Shown: positions 34,001 to 49,000, counted from the first letter of the stretch. The stretch: 64,000 nt of DNA from Hofstenia miamia (GCA_004352715.1 SCFE01000115.1:65325-129324); one strand, 5' to 3'. Notes: generated by a model from the sequence alone, not told the origin. Numbers and translations: made by a program.

Positions 34001-37000
34001 GGTTGCCGCTCGCGTGCATTAGCCAATACACCCATTATGTCTGAAATTGTATACAAGTGTACGTATTTTGAAATAATTAAAATGTCAGGAAATTATATTT
34101 TAGGGGAACAGTACCCCGGTGGCCCCCTTGGCTACGATCCTGAACAGAAATATAAAATGCTACGAAAATATATGGCTGAAGCTTAACCCATCAAAGTAAC
34201 TGGTGAAATTAATATTAAGCGTATTATTTTTAAGCAAAAGGAATGTTTAATGTATAATATACTAAGGTGAAAATTCTTGATATTATGCACATATAGCTAT
34301 CTGGTCGCGAAGCAGTTGGTCCCGGTCCCGTCCCGTATCTGATCCCGAATTATTACGAGACCAGATACTGGACCGAAACCAAGTACCGGTATCGCGCCCC
34401 TCTAGTATTCAATGAGCGCAAAATTGTATTGTTTTCTCGTAAAAAATATTTCCAAAGCGTCCTAGTAAATTTTGGAAAGCTTAGCAAAATAAACTTAATT
34501 AAATAAATTTAGGTTTTTAAAAGTCATTCGTCATCATCAATGTATGGTTGTTCCAATATTTTGCTATTAGCTATCTTCATTCTTGTCATGGTTACATTCT
34601 TAAGAATTTGAAGTGGTTCATGGTGAAAAACAACAAATTAGTGTGAAGAGCCATTCATTTTTCAATTATTCGTAAAGCTCAGATATACAGGTAGATTCAG
34701 ATTCAACTATATTACTATAATTTAAAGATATAATATTTCGATTTAATAGGGATTTAATGGGAAATTAATTATCGTTAAAAAGTAAATTTTTATGGATTTC
34801 TAAAATTTAAAATATATTTATTTTATGAAAAAGCCATTAATTACTACTTTACTATTATCGCAGTTTCGTGATTTAAAGCGCGGTGTTTAGCTGTTTCGTA
34901 GTGCGGGACAAAGCAGCTTACGGTTGCTGCACAAGCACGTGTAGTGGCTGGCACTCTTGTCTCACTATTGTTTCGCTCAAGTGCACAGCCTAGTAACACA
35001 CTGTTTGTTACTCATGCTTCCTAAAATGATGAAAGCGGCATCAAAAACAAACCTATAGTTAGCAAATATTTTGATGAACCAACAGATGTATTTGATTTAT
35101 AGAAAAGCAAATGCAGAAAGCATATCAATTATTTGAAAGTATAACTAGCGATATTCCACAAAAAACATTTTCTAATGTAAGTCGCCTGTAAAAACATTTA
35201 TGAATAACATTTGCAATGGGTTCAAGTAACAAGTAGGGTTCTGCGAGGCTGTCTAGTCCATTGGTAAGGCTCGTTGGATGCAGAAACTGAAACCGATATC
35301 GGTATTTTGACAATACCGAAAAATACCGATACCGCGGTATCTTGCCTAAAACATTTATCGGTGTTTTATTTAAAAGTACGCAATGTGTATTGTGTGCAAG
35401 CCCGCGGAGTCAATGCTTGCTGTATGAAAACTTGGAACATATCTGTTGGAGGCTTAAGATATAGCAGTTTGGAAAATTACGAATTTTTAAAGAATAAAAC
35501 TCTATTAATATAGCTTTTTCCTCGAATTCCATTTTTAAATCAAGTTTAATCTTAGATTATGTTATCCAATAAAATGCGGTAATCAAGTTAAATTTTACCG
35601 GATACCGGATTCCTGCACATCCCTAATACACGTATATATATATATATATATATATATACTGTAAGAAGCATGAGAAAACAATATCAATTAAAAAAATGAT
35701 GATGTGCTGCTTACAAGAGAAGAAACAATCTGTACATGCATCTTTTAATTAGATTTTTCGATTGCGTAACAGTTGGATCTTCCCTCGTATATCATCAAAA
35801 TATCTGAAATATATTATGGGGCTTTTCTGTTTTTAATACATTAATTCCAATTGCTTAATTTTACATCCCATTACCATTCTGTATATTCATTCATAGATAT
35901 TTTCAATAAAAAATTATGTTTAATAATTTCCACAAAGTATTAAGGAAAACGACTAGCATTAAGTTCAAGACGAGATCAATAGTTTTTTCAAATCAAAAAT
36001 GTCTTTTTTATGGAAAATTTAAAGCAATTATTAAGCCCTTATTGCATAACAAATAAAAGCGATTGTCCTAGTATAATAAATTAAAGAATGAGTTTACAAA
36101 CTAGCTGTATAATGTAGAATCGGGCTGTGTGAATGCAAAAATGTTTTGAGTAAATAAGGGGATCAAGATAAGATAAAATAAAATATTCTTTATTCAGATA
36201 AATATTAACAATTAGAAATTGGTAATTTATCTGAATGGCGTCATCAAGTATACAAACATTATACAAATACATACAATAGAATAAAACAATATATACGAAA
36301 AATCTACCAAGTTGGGGATAAATTACTATAAGGATTTCAAGAACGAGATATTATATAATCATTATTGTAGAATTTGCATCTCGACCATGCTTTGCCCAAT
36401 AATACTTTTGCCAGGAAAATTTAAATGTGCTTCTTAAAAGCTTGCAGTTTTTCAATGTTCTTTATCTCTTTAGGTAGTGAGTTCCCAGTTCGAATAGCGG
36501 CATTAATGAATTATTGCTTCAAAACTTTTTTAAACTTATCGCAAGTAAAGTGTTTTGATCTGTAATTCTGCTTATGAATAAAACCAGACATTGAAGTAGT
36601 GCTATAAGGTGTTAATTTCTTTTATGAGCTTAAAAACGTTAACGTAGTGTGGAATACGATTAGCTATTTTGGGAAAAGGATCGACCTAGAAATAAAATGC
36701 TTAGTTGGGGAAGCATTTTTCTTTGCAACATTTAGAGCCCATTTTAATTGAATATCGAGTTTGCTAAAATGATCATCTTTTAAATCAGTAAATAATATAT
36801 TTGCATAACTTAGACGACTCACAATAAATGAATGGAAAAACTGAATTACCCACCGGCTGGTAATTGCATTACTATCATTGACATACTTCTTATACATATA
36901 GTAAATTTTTGACTATTGCATTAATTTGAAATTCAGAGTTAATGCTGAAATATCGTAATTAGACGTATTGGGCTGCAAAATAGAAAATTCTGTTTTATTT

Positions 37001-40000
37001 CATTTATAAGTAACTTATGCATGTTGAAATACGTTGACAATTTGTTACAATTATGTTTTACAGATTCAATTGCTAAATGCATTGACTTATTATCGTTGAA
37101 TTGAACTAAATTACAATCAGTTATTGTATGCATGCCGTTTAAATACATACTGAAAAGAAGGGGACCTAAGATGGTCCCCTAAGGAACGGCGTTGCTAACA
37201 GGTAGCCAATGAGAAAATACATCATTTCCTTTGACTCTCTGAAATCTATGTTTCAAATAGATAGTTATCAAACTTCTGCTACTGCTAGAAAATCCCATAT
37301 TGGACAGTTTTTTATTTATATGCTATGATTAATAAAATCAAAAGCCTTATAAAGATCTAAGAAGGCAATAGCTACGAACTTATTTACATTCAGTGATGAT
37401 GAAAAATCAGAAATGACAAAAGAGACTTACAAACTGGAGATAAGAAGAGCAATTCTTGATGATGGTGTTCATACTTGAGTTATTCATAAGCTTCTGATAC
37501 TCAACTGGTTGTAGATCTTCTGTTCCAATTTCAGTATACAGTTCTTTGAGTTGTGAAATCAGCTGAGTTTCTTTAGATTCGTTAAGTTGCATACCATGTA
37601 GAAGAACCTAAGAGCAATTCATTAAAAAAATAACCTTTGCAAATGGAAATCTTTCAGCAGTAATTTGGAAATAGAAAACTATTACGAGAACTACTAGAAA
37701 CATTTTCCAGGCTATCATAAAAGCAGAAAAGAGATTGGAGTTCATTTCCAACTATAGGCAAGAATTAACAAAAGCTAAGGCCATTATCTAGTTGATAAAT
37801 TTACACAATAAAATGTATACTTAGATAAATATTGAAATAAAGACAGCTGTAAGTTAAATTGAATTGTTTAAAAATATATAATATTTGACAATTTTCAACA
37901 ATTAGGAAATCTAGATATTAAAGGATAACCAGAAAATAAATATTCCTTAGAGGAGAAAGTTCAAAATCTAATTAAATGGTTAAATTTCGAAACGTAAATC
38001 AACTCTTTCTAGTGTATCTTAAAATCGACTGAATGACAATAAAGCGTTTGATATGGAATCCTGTGCGATCAGAATTAGCAAGTAAAAAAGGATACTAAAG
38101 AGAATGGCACCAACTTATCTGGTTCAAATGGAATGGGGCCCACTCTAATAGCTTATAAGAAACCCAAATAGATGTAATATTTGTAAACATATAGCAATTA
38201 GTTTATACACTCGTCGGGGAAAACAAATAAATCTAAGATATCAATATAAAATCCTATGGCACTGGATAATTGGCCAAACAGTTCAATAGCGCTAGCGTAA
38301 TGTTCTTAGAAATTTAACAAAAAATTATTTTTCAGATAAAATATTTGTGTTGTAAAAAAACAATTGATGGAAAAAGTATTATAACTAAATTACAAAGAAA
38401 AATTCTACTAAAAATAAGAAAAACTTCTTCGCAAAGCTTACTTTTTAAATCTGGGTGCAAAACCTACACATATGCAAGTAAGTTATGGCAAAGTGACGCC
38501 CATTGAAACGGTAATATAAAGTCCAATACTATTGGAAAATTGCAAATAATGAGTAATGCTTAATTACTTGCACTATATAGTGTAAATTCACATGTATGCA
38601 TGTATTAAATTTTTATGCATACGTCATACGAGGGATGAAACATACTGAAATCGATAATAAATAGGGCAACCCAAAGGGCGATAGGGGCGAAAAGGGCCGA
38701 ATTTCAAAATAGGGGCGCATGTCGGTGGATGGGGGAGGAAAGGGGCGAGAAACATGCATTTTCATAATATTTGCTCTCATTTACACTAGATAGAGTGCAG
38801 CGTTGCGCCATATTGCTATCGCGTGTTGGTGAAACGTGCTTTTATTGGCTTAAAGCAAACATCAAACGCAATGCGATGCAAATATTAATTGGCGCATTTA
38901 ACAATACATCAGAACAGTGGCAGTGATGCCTCCTTCCTCGCTTAGTAACCTTGAAAAGGCGGAATCGTATGTGCGTAAATATCCCCGTGAATTCTCAAGG
39001 AAAGGAAGTACGCTTTTTGCAAATTATGCAAGACTGATGTTAATTGCGCGAAGGTGACTCGAGTTAATGACCACCGAGAATCAATAAAACATAGACGTCT
39101 TATTCCTACTTTACCAGCGTTACAGTTTACAACGGCAGATGACCGCCTCAAATGGTATGTTCGAGCTTTTTTAAAAGCAGAAATTCCCTTATATAAATTG
39201 AGAAATGATGCTCTTAGAGCCGCATTTGCCAGTGATGGTGTCGAACTCCCTTCTGAATCATCTTGTCGCAGGGCTGTGAAACAAATACACAACGAGGACA
39301 TCGGAAAAATTCGAAATTTGCTGAGCGGAAAAGACATTTACATTATGTGTGACGAAAGCGAAATCAATGGCGTGAAGTTTTGTCACGTTCTTGTTGCTAA
39401 AGTTGGGACCAAACTATTTTTAATTACCTCTACTCCAGACGACAAAATAAATGCAGAGCGTGTTTGTCAGGACGTTTACAATGCTGTTAAAATTCTTGAT
39501 TTAGATAAAAATCAAATTATTCAATTTTCAAGTGATTCTGCTAATTATATGATATCGGCGTTTTCTCCTTTGAAGAAGTTTTATCATAATATACACCATG
39601 CGCCATGTCTTGCCCATTTGTTACATAATGCCGCGGAGTTAGTGCGAGCGAAGTTTCCCCATGTTGATGACCTGATATCGCGGGCCAAACAGGCAACTAT
39701 CAAGAACAGGAGACGACGCGATCAATTCAGGGAAAAGCAGATTGCCGTCCCTCCTAGTGTTATTGTAACACGATGGGGATCTTGGTTACAAGCTGCAGAA
39801 TATTATGCGGAGCATTTTCATGAAATATCCGAAATTATTGAAACTTGGGACTCTTCAAATTTGTTTGCAAAAAGATCTCAAAATGCTATTCGAAACCCTA
39901 GTCTAACATTGAATCTTATTGAAGTTATGCGATACATGCAAATAGTGAAAACAATCGAAAAAACAGAGGGTGAAAATACAACTATCGAAGAGGCAATTAG

Positions 40001-43000
40001 AGAAATTAATGCTCTAGTGCAATCTTTGGATACAGATGACGAAATTCGAAAATATCTGGAAGCCGTCTTTCAAGAATGAGCGATATCAAGAAAATATTGG
40101 AAAGCTCGTCACATCTTAACCCTGAAAAAATATTCAAGCTGAAGAATGCTACGCCGACTTCAGCTCAGGTGGAAAGAACTTTCAGTAAATTGGGCAAGCT
40201 CCTCGCGAAGGATAGAAATTTTTGCCCGGATAACGTCAAATTCTATATTTGTTGTTTTTGTAACACTCATCTGGAATAAATTGTTGACGTTGAACACTTT
40301 TTTATATGGGTGGAATACGATCAAAAAGGGCGGCGGGATATGGGCGGAATTCGGGGATTTAAAAGGGCGGAGTTGGGTTGCCCTAATAATAAATAACTCA
40401 CATATGTTTCCTGAATATTGAAAATAATTTTAAACGAACGACCGAGAATTGTGGAAGAATAAATTAGAAATAATTTTTAGCTGAATTAAACACTAAGAAA
40501 CTTGCGTTTACAAAATCGACTTACAAGTGCGATGGCATCGAATGGAACTAAAGTAGACGTAAGGTTTTCAATGGATTGGTTGAATTGATCATTGTCATCC
40601 AAATCTAAATGCGCAAAAATCAAATTAATTACACTTGACCAACGAAATCTATACTGTAAACGACATTCATGCGTCAAAAAATACATTAGTTTGAATATTT
40701 TCAATACTATGTAAAAACGATTACATTTTCGTATTAAGATGCAAAATCCTATGTTTCATATTTACAACACTTGACACACACATGAAGAGCAGAATCCAAA
40801 CTGTTTTAATTTCCGAATATCCAAAATTGTAAGCCCAATTAAATTTTTTTCTATAACACCAAATTTAATATTTAAAGGGTAGCATCGTTAAATTACTTAG
40901 TAGTAATTTAAACTGCAAAAAATAGTGCGTTAAACATTGAATTAAGTTAACTTTAATACCAAAATAGCTTAATGCAAGTTTAACGTAAAAATGACACGTG
41001 ATGAAAATTTTAACTGAAAATTTAAAAATCTATTTCCTCCTTGAATAATGAAATTCAAAATCCCAACTAATATAAATTTGTTTAATCATAGAAATTTATA
41101 AATTTGAGGCAATACATGTCTTAATTTTCACTCAAATTTATTCTAAAAATGTATCGCTCAGAATGAAATTTAATTACTTGTTATAATAGGAAGATTAAAT
41201 AGATTCTTCTGGCAAGCGACGCTGAGAGCTCTCAAAAATCCGGTATTGGCATCTTGATGTACACAAAGGTAAAGCAACTAGAAACGATATGAGATTTATT
41301 AAATAAACGGCATTACCGTCTTAACGTAGTCGATGGAATTAACAATTTCAGCGTGATCTGTGAATATGTCAGTATAAAAAAGCTTCAGTTCATCTGAATA
41401 AGCAGAATTTGGTGAATCATCTGACTGCTCATCTTTGAACCACATTGTAGTCTAACAAGACATCATTAACACTACTATTAGATAGTGAAAAACAACAAGG
41501 GATGTTTTAAAAGAAATTATGATGCGCTTACTCGATGTATAAAAATAGACATCAAAATATTGCAATTTTTTTACCTCTAAAAACGAATCAGGGGAAATGA
41601 ATCCTGAATCAGAATGATCTTTTTCTTTGCAGGATTTTAATATGTCGAGGAGATCTTCAATTGATGGACTAGGCCATGGTTTACTGGCAGCGAGAAGAAA
41701 ATGCTTCCAGTTAACAGTCGAATCCTCTGAAACAAGCGCATTGCGATTTTGACGCAGAAGAACCCGATTCGCCCTCATTGCCATGCGCTGAGTTTTGCCA
41801 TCAGATTCCTAGAACGCTAAATATTACTACAGTTTCAAAAATATGTTCCAAGTAATCGTAAAGTCCAAATACAAACAGCACCGCCAATCGATTAAAAAAT
41901 GAAGATTTAATTCACAACAAAATGTTGAATTAAGTTATAAATATACAATGCTACTCAAAATCTGATTTTCATATTGAAAAAGAATTGAATATACGTTGTA
42001 AGCTGATATCGTTGTGAGAGAAAAACGTAAAAAACTCTAAGTTATATTATTAAGCGAAAAAATACAAAATTCTATTTTATGTCAGCAATTCACAACAAAA
42101 GCACTATCGAGTCTAGAGAAAGATTATGACAAGATCGGAAACGTAGCTTAATTGTATGAGAATCTTTTGGAAACGATGAATGAACCTTGATTTTAAAATC
42201 CTATTGATTAATCTCAATTAAGACAGTGATAAAGCTCACAAATTTCAGTATCATCTCCAAAAACATTCCAATAAAACGCAATGAGGAATATTTGAAGTAA
42301 GCAGTCCTTTACAAACAAATGAACATTGAGATCTCACAGAACCTGTAAATGCTTGGAGCTTAAAACGCAGTTACAAAATTTGGATAGAAGAAATCATATT
42401 AATATTGGGAATACCCAATAATTAGGACATTTTTTTATCACTAAAAATAATGGCTTTGTGTCAAACCGCAATGAAAAAAACAAACAAATAACGCGAGCAA
42501 AATTGTAAAATGATTCAGGTTTCGGAGAACCATTGAGAAATCAATGTAATTCCTCTGTTCGGATATAACTGGTACAAATCACTTTTACCGGATAGAATCA
42601 CACCGAATTTCGATACTTACCTGGCGTGTTGACGTGTGTTATTGCACGTCATTCTGTCAATTGTGTTTGCGTATTTCTTGCTTTTGTCTAACTTGTGTTA
42701 TTTTCCTATTTTGTTTTTCTTCCTGTCAGCTGAATTTACTTCTTTTTTCCCTTCAAGTTCTCCTGTCTTTTCTCTTTTTCACCCCTACCTCCCTCCTGCT
42801 TCATCCTGAAGATCCATTCCCGCCCGCAGTTCATTCCACCCCATCCTCCATTACACATTGGTTGTTCTACTTTGTTTTGTATATTTTGTACTTTTTGCTG
42901 TACCTTTTGTCTTTTTACGATGGTGTCCTACTCTCTAGCCGTAACCCGTAGTCCTGCAGCTAACACCACCTCGGACATCGTCATCCAACAGCTTTCATTT

Positions 43001-46000
43001 GATGATAAGAAATTCTGTAACCTAACAACAACTTTCATTCTGCCAGCTCCTACTCCAAGTGCAGACAGAACAGTATTCCTTAGGAATTGCTACAACGAAA
43101 TAAGCAACAAAATTGTGGAACTTGTCAATTCAATCAACCCTAACAGTGCCAAGGAACTTCAAATATCACGAACGGTGGTCATACCAAGGAGGTCAAACTG
43201 GGTTTAAGAGCTCTCCAAGTAATCGGAACGCCAGCTATTGCTGAAGATCTAGCTATACTCTTTGAAAGTCCCATTCAAGTTGCTGGTAAAAGTTTAGTAC
43301 CTACAGAGTGTGAAAGGAAGCGAATCCCTCTCGTCGGACGAACGGAATTTCCCAAATCTTTCAGGCTTAACATGCTGAACTTCCCAGCAAAGTGAAAAAC
43401 GGAAGACCAATTCGCCCTTCTACAGTGTCGATCCGGTCTAAGTGAGTTCTCTCGTATCGAATCCCTAGAGCACAGGATTGAGCAGTGCTGCTTATATTCT
43501 TGGAATGAAATGACGAAGACTCGTGGAGGATTTCATGCAGTGGACGAACTCATGGTGATTGCCCAGCAATTAATATCTGCAGCAACTGCTTCTATACAGG
43601 CCACTCAAAATGCTACGCGCAAACGAATTTACCAGCTCAAGAGTGGGTCAAAGAAATCCAGAACCAGTATAAGCGAGTGGCCTATGAAGAAAGAATGAGA
43701 AGGTTTGAGGAAAGGGAAATGCAAATCAAACATTTGGAACAGCGATCTGCAGCAGCAGAGGTGCAAGTGAAGCAGTCTCCAGTGACAGAAGTGCAAGAGA
43801 TCACCCAACAGCAGCAAACACCAATCAAGCAGCAAAAAGCATCTTCTCTTCCTCCAACTGTAGCCAGGAGAACTCACTTTCGACATGCAAGTGGAGGTGT
43901 CCAGCAGTCACATCTGAAGAGGAAGAACACGTCGCCCCTGCCAGCTTCTCCTAGTAAGTTACAGGCACCATCAAGCCCTATTTTAGCTAAAACCTGTCAG
44001 TCCCTTGAAAGTAGCAGCCCATCAATAATGACGCCTTCTGCACTTAGCAACGTTGTCTCCTCAACCTAAGCCACTTCTCTCTGAATGTCCTCATGCCACA
44101 ACAGGTTTTCCTCACCCTCACCCTTTTTGTAGGTATGTTAAAAATAATAAACTATAACGTAAATGGCATTGCCTGTACAACTAAATTCATTAATATAATT
44201 GAAGCCCTAAGAACATACAACCCTGATTATATATTTCTTCAAGAAACAAAAATTTCGGATCTAACATCTGAAATTAAAAATTATCTAGAAAGAAAAGGTT
44301 TCTATGCCCACATTACGGAAAAACTACTGTAAGAAAGAGAGGACTTTTAACTCTTTGCAAAAATTCTAGCCCAAAACTAACTTTAAAATGCCAGTGTCCC
44401 TCCGCCCAAATATTTCACCAAAAACAAAATAATCTGATCGTAATCAACCACTATTTNNNNNNNNNNNNNNNNNNNNNNNNNNNNNNNNNNNNNNNNNNNN
44501 NNNNNNNNNNNNNNNNNNNNNNNNNNNNNNNNNNNNNNNNNNNNNNNNNNNNNNNNNNNNNNNNNNNNNNNNNNNNNNNNNNNNNNNNNNNNNNNNNNNN
44601 NNNNNNNNNNNNNNNNNNNNNNNNNNNNNNNNNNNNNNNNNNNNNNNNNNNNNNNNNNNNNNNNNNNNNNNNNNNNNNNNNNNNNNNNNNNNNNNNNNNN
44701 NNNNNNNNNNNNNNNNNNNNNNNNNNNNNNNNNNNNNNNNNNNNNNNNNNNNNNNNNNNNNNNNNNNNNNNNNNNNNNNNNNNNNNNNNNNNNNNNNNNN
44801 NNNNNNNNNNNNNNNNNNNNNNNNNNNNNNNNNNNNNNNNNNNNNNNNNNNNNNNNNNNNNNNNNNNNNNNNNNNNNNNNNNNNNNNNNNNNNNNNNNNN
44901 NNNNNNNNNNNNNNNNNNNNNNNNNNNNNNNNNNNNNNNNNNNNNNNNNNNNNNNNNNNNNNNNNNNNNNNNNNNNNNNNNNNNNNNNNNNNNNNNNNNN
45001 NNNNNNNNNNNNNNNNNNNNNNNNNNNNNNNNNNNNNNNNNNNNNNNNNNNNNNNNNNNNNNNNNNNNNNNNNNNNNNNNNNNNNNNNNNNNNNNNNNNN
45101 NNNNNNNNNNNNNNNNNNNNNNNNNNNNNNNNNNNNNNNNNNNNNNNNNNNNNNNNNNNNNNNNNNNNNNNNNNNNNNNNNNNNNNNNNNNNNNNNNNNN
45201 NNNNNNNNNNNNNNNNNNNNNNNNNNNNNNNNNNNNNNNNNNNNNNNNNNNNNNNNNNNNNNNNNNNNNNNNNNNNNNNNNNNNNNNNNNNNNNNNNNNN
45301 NNNNNNNNNNNNNNNNNNNNNNNNNNNNNNNNNNNNNNNNNNNNNNNNNNNNNNNNNNNNNNNNNNNNNNNNNNNNNNNNNNNNNNNNNNNNNNNNNNNN
45401 NNNNNNNNNNNNNNNNNNNNNNNNNNNNNNNNNNNNNNNNNNNNNNNNNNNNNNNNGCAAATAGCCAAATATTCTCTGTGTCGTATATTCTGTAACCAAA
45501 AATACCCATAGAAAAGAAAAGAATCTTAACTAAAAGAGTTAATAAATTTCCAAGAGTAATATATACATGTCTATAAATTATATTTTAAGAAAATTAAATA
45601 ATATTTAAACAAAATTAAATTAAAAAAACAAAATATTTATTTTAGTGGGGTGATTAGGAACATCATTGAGACAACAGTTAAGCAGAAAGATACAAATGAA
45701 TGAGTCTGAAGAAGATTTTGAAGAGAGTCAATTTAATTCTTTTGATGATGAAACTGAAGAACAAGAATTATTCTTGCAAAAAAATTCCGATCATTGAAAA
45801 TGTGATTTGTGTTAATTTTGGAATTAGTGGGAAGATTTACAGTGATAGTGAATATTAAGCTTAATTTCAGTGTTTCTTCAGACAGACAGCGAGATAATGC
45901 ATCATTTTAATTTTCTGAACATGAAGATATCAGTGATTTCTTAGAATGCCTTCACTACATCTTTTCACTCGATAGAGAGTTTGAAAAGGCAAATATACAT

Positions 46001-49000
46001 ATGGTAAAATCACATGTGTTTCTATCCCCCCTCATCCTATTTACTCAATTTGACGGTGCTAAGGATTTTTTTTAAATTCATTGTTCAATTTCAATGAATT
46101 TTTCTTATTTTAGAGGGGCCGTTAGATGATTAGGACTTGGTCAATATCCCTATTTACTTTAACATCAAATTAATATGCAAATATCAAGAATTCCGCTACA
46201 CGTTAAATTTAACCTGAATTGGGTTTGAATTTATTTCCACACTCGAGTATTTAAAAATGAAGGAATTATAACAAGTCAATGATTACGAATTACAATTAAC
46301 CACTGATTTGCTAGATGTTTAACATTACTAACATTTATTTACCCGGCAAATCAACATCATTATTAAGCGTTATTTTGCATCAAGCAGTTCATGCTGTTAC
46401 ATTTATATAAGAAGCGTGGGAGCGGGCATAATTTTAGACTATTTTAGTGGCTGAAACAGTTAGGAGCAGTAAACCAGACAAGCTCATAATGTGTCATGTG
46501 GTTGAAGCGTTTATGAGCCTGCTATTGTAAAGGGGGCTCATCAATGCTAGACAAAAGCTGTGGAATATGGGCGTTAGTTTACTAATGTTTATGGCCAACA
46601 AGAAACATAGGTTCTTAGTCAGACTTAATAACAGCTGCATACGGTTAGATATAAGATCATATTTCAGTTGAAAGTTTGATAGTATTAATTAGTATTCCCG
46701 TTACTACCATAAAGTGTTAAGAAATCGATCAATGACGTCAAGGAGAGATCTCACTGGAGATAATTTTGATGAGAGAGCCAAACAGCTCTACTATGAAGTA
46801 ATAGATGGATGTCTTGTAGAGTTAAATAGCCGTTTCAGCAATGATAATTACAATATCAAGAAAGTGGACAACATCAGTTGCCATTGAGAGACTTTTTAGC
46901 ACTGTAAACCGAAAATCGATGGCAACAAATCGTTTAAAACATCTAGCTCTTCTTTCTTTTGAAAAAGAACTCACAGAGAAAAAATTTTGAAAATTTTTTT
47001 GTTCCAAACCTCGGTGCTTTGATGGCCTCAAATGATTTTTTACTGTTAAGCAATTCTTTATAAATATTTTTGAAAACTCTTGTAAAATTACGCAACTATT
47101 AAATTCAGGGCACATTTTTGCTTAGAATCAAAAGTGAAGCCTCTCATACATAATATATTCTAAATATGTACAAAACTGAATAATGTACTGAAGTTTTTTT
47201 CAAAATTTTAATTGATTCAGTTTATTGCCCCTCCTGATTTTTTATTCTGTCTACACTACTGCTACATTTAAGCAATAGACTACAAAAAATGTGTTTGCCA
47301 ACAAATATTATAACAAAAGAGAATATGTTCCAATGACGTCAGAAGTACACAGACGGTCAAAGTATACAATTACATCACAGAAATGCCCGCCAAGGTCAAA
47401 TGGTCATTTGTGGAACGGGGTACGCTTGGATTGATACTACTTGTACTACTCTATATGAAAGCATAAATGCACAGAATGTACAGCTGTAATCGAAGTCGTA
47501 GTTTATAACTGCACTAAAACTATTACTACATTCCGAAATATTTAGTTATTATTGTTTGACTTCTAGAAGCTTTCAAACATCCTCGTCATTAGGAAGAATA
47601 TATTCTTCAACCATTGTACGCAATTGGATGTAGTTCAGTATTTGGCACAGCGAAAACTACGCAATATATATATTGCGCAATATATGTTTACGAAATAGTG
47701 GTTTCCTCAGTACTGGGGTACAAGCAGTAATGCACATTTAAATTGACGCTTAAGGCACTGGTTAAACCAGTGGTTAACTTAAATTGTTATTTTTTATTCA
47801 TTTTTAACCAGCTTGTTTAAACTATGTGGCTAAAAATGATTGAAGGCATACTTATTTTTCAAAGAATGTGGCCAAAATTGTCCATATTTATACAAAATTG
47901 CTGAACGCATTTTTGGAAAGTTTAATTCTTTTCCGAATACAGAAAGAACCCAAAATATTTAGTAGACACAATTGCTTGTTGATTAGTGTATGCGTTAATC
48001 AAGAACCAAAAAAAGGAGATGGGACTTCAGCGTTTTTACACCATCACGGATTGTTAAGCAGTATTGGAATAGGACTGTATTGGGAAATATCTTAAAATAA
48101 ACTTTTTATAATAATACTTTGGTATACTAATAAATGTGATACCTGTAAAGAATTAACAGTTGCCAATATATTTATGAAGTCTTCAATTGAAATACGTTCT
48201 GCGTTCATGGATGCGAATCGTTTCCTGAGCTTTGGAAGTTGATCAATTGAGAAAAAATCCGTGAGATTCCGAGATAAAATATTTGAGTCATTGACTTCAA
48301 CAACTTTTGTAAAATTCTAAGCAAAGTTAATTTAAGTAAATCATACCAGATCTACCTAAATAAACTTAGTCAGGTACCCTTTAATCATACTCACTATATA
48401 TCGATGATATTCATGCGTATAAGTACAACATGCGATTCTTAAATATTTGACAAATCTTAAGAAAAACATGAAAAAATCACACAAAAATAACATTAGTGTT
48501 ATTATACAATAATGGACAATAAAAGAATTTTATGAGCCATCTCATTGAAAATCCGCACAGATGCAGTTCATAAATAAGACAATATAATGCATACCGTTTA
48601 TATTTCACTTGACAGCAGAGCAAACAAAGGCAACATTTTAAGAAATGATAAAATTTTAGGAGTTGATGTCAAATTACTTCAAAGTAAAAAAATTGAAGTC
48701 TGAAAACTCGCCTTAACAGTTAAAAAGTTGATATGATTTATTCACTCAAATATATCACTTAAGACGAATACAAGTTAGACAAAATTAAAATATTTGAGTA
48801 AATTTCCAATATCTTAGAGAAAAATTTAAAAAACAAAAAATCTATTTCGAAAGATGGCCTACAAATAAATCAATCATTTTGTATTTCTATATTCTTTATC
48901 CAAAATATGGATTTATCACAAAATCTTTCGCAAAAGCTGCAGTTGAAGATGATAAATGGAGTTTTCTTATATTTGAATATGAACAACAGCCTTTTTACAT

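Larger units (their letters stand above)
42622..44456 (+). mobile_element. LINE (L1/Tx1-like): 5' leader, ORF1 and start of endonuclease
   Basis: Base composition changes sharply to CT-rich at about 42,622, as in a LINE 5' leader. ORF1 and the first part of ORF2 follow on the plus strand, and the rest falls in a 1000-N gap. Not found again on the right of the gap, so its length is unknown. Confidence 0.75.

Noticed and set aside
35240-35285. tRNA-like A box (TCTAGTCCATTGGTAAGGC)
   Set aside because: No B box (GGTTCGANTCC) at the right distance and no cloverleaf; likely within a hAT-like remnant.
42600-42640. Perfect minus-strand splice donor (CCAG followed by GTAAGTATCG) at about 42,617
   Set aside because: The neighbouring SPEF2 exons join in phase without an exon here, and the sequence lies at the edge of the inserted LINE; probably a chance antisense donor.
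43629-43886. Minus-strand frame rich in Cys, Leu and His
   Set aside because: Antisense shadow of the CAG/AAG-rich LINE ORF1 coiled coil.
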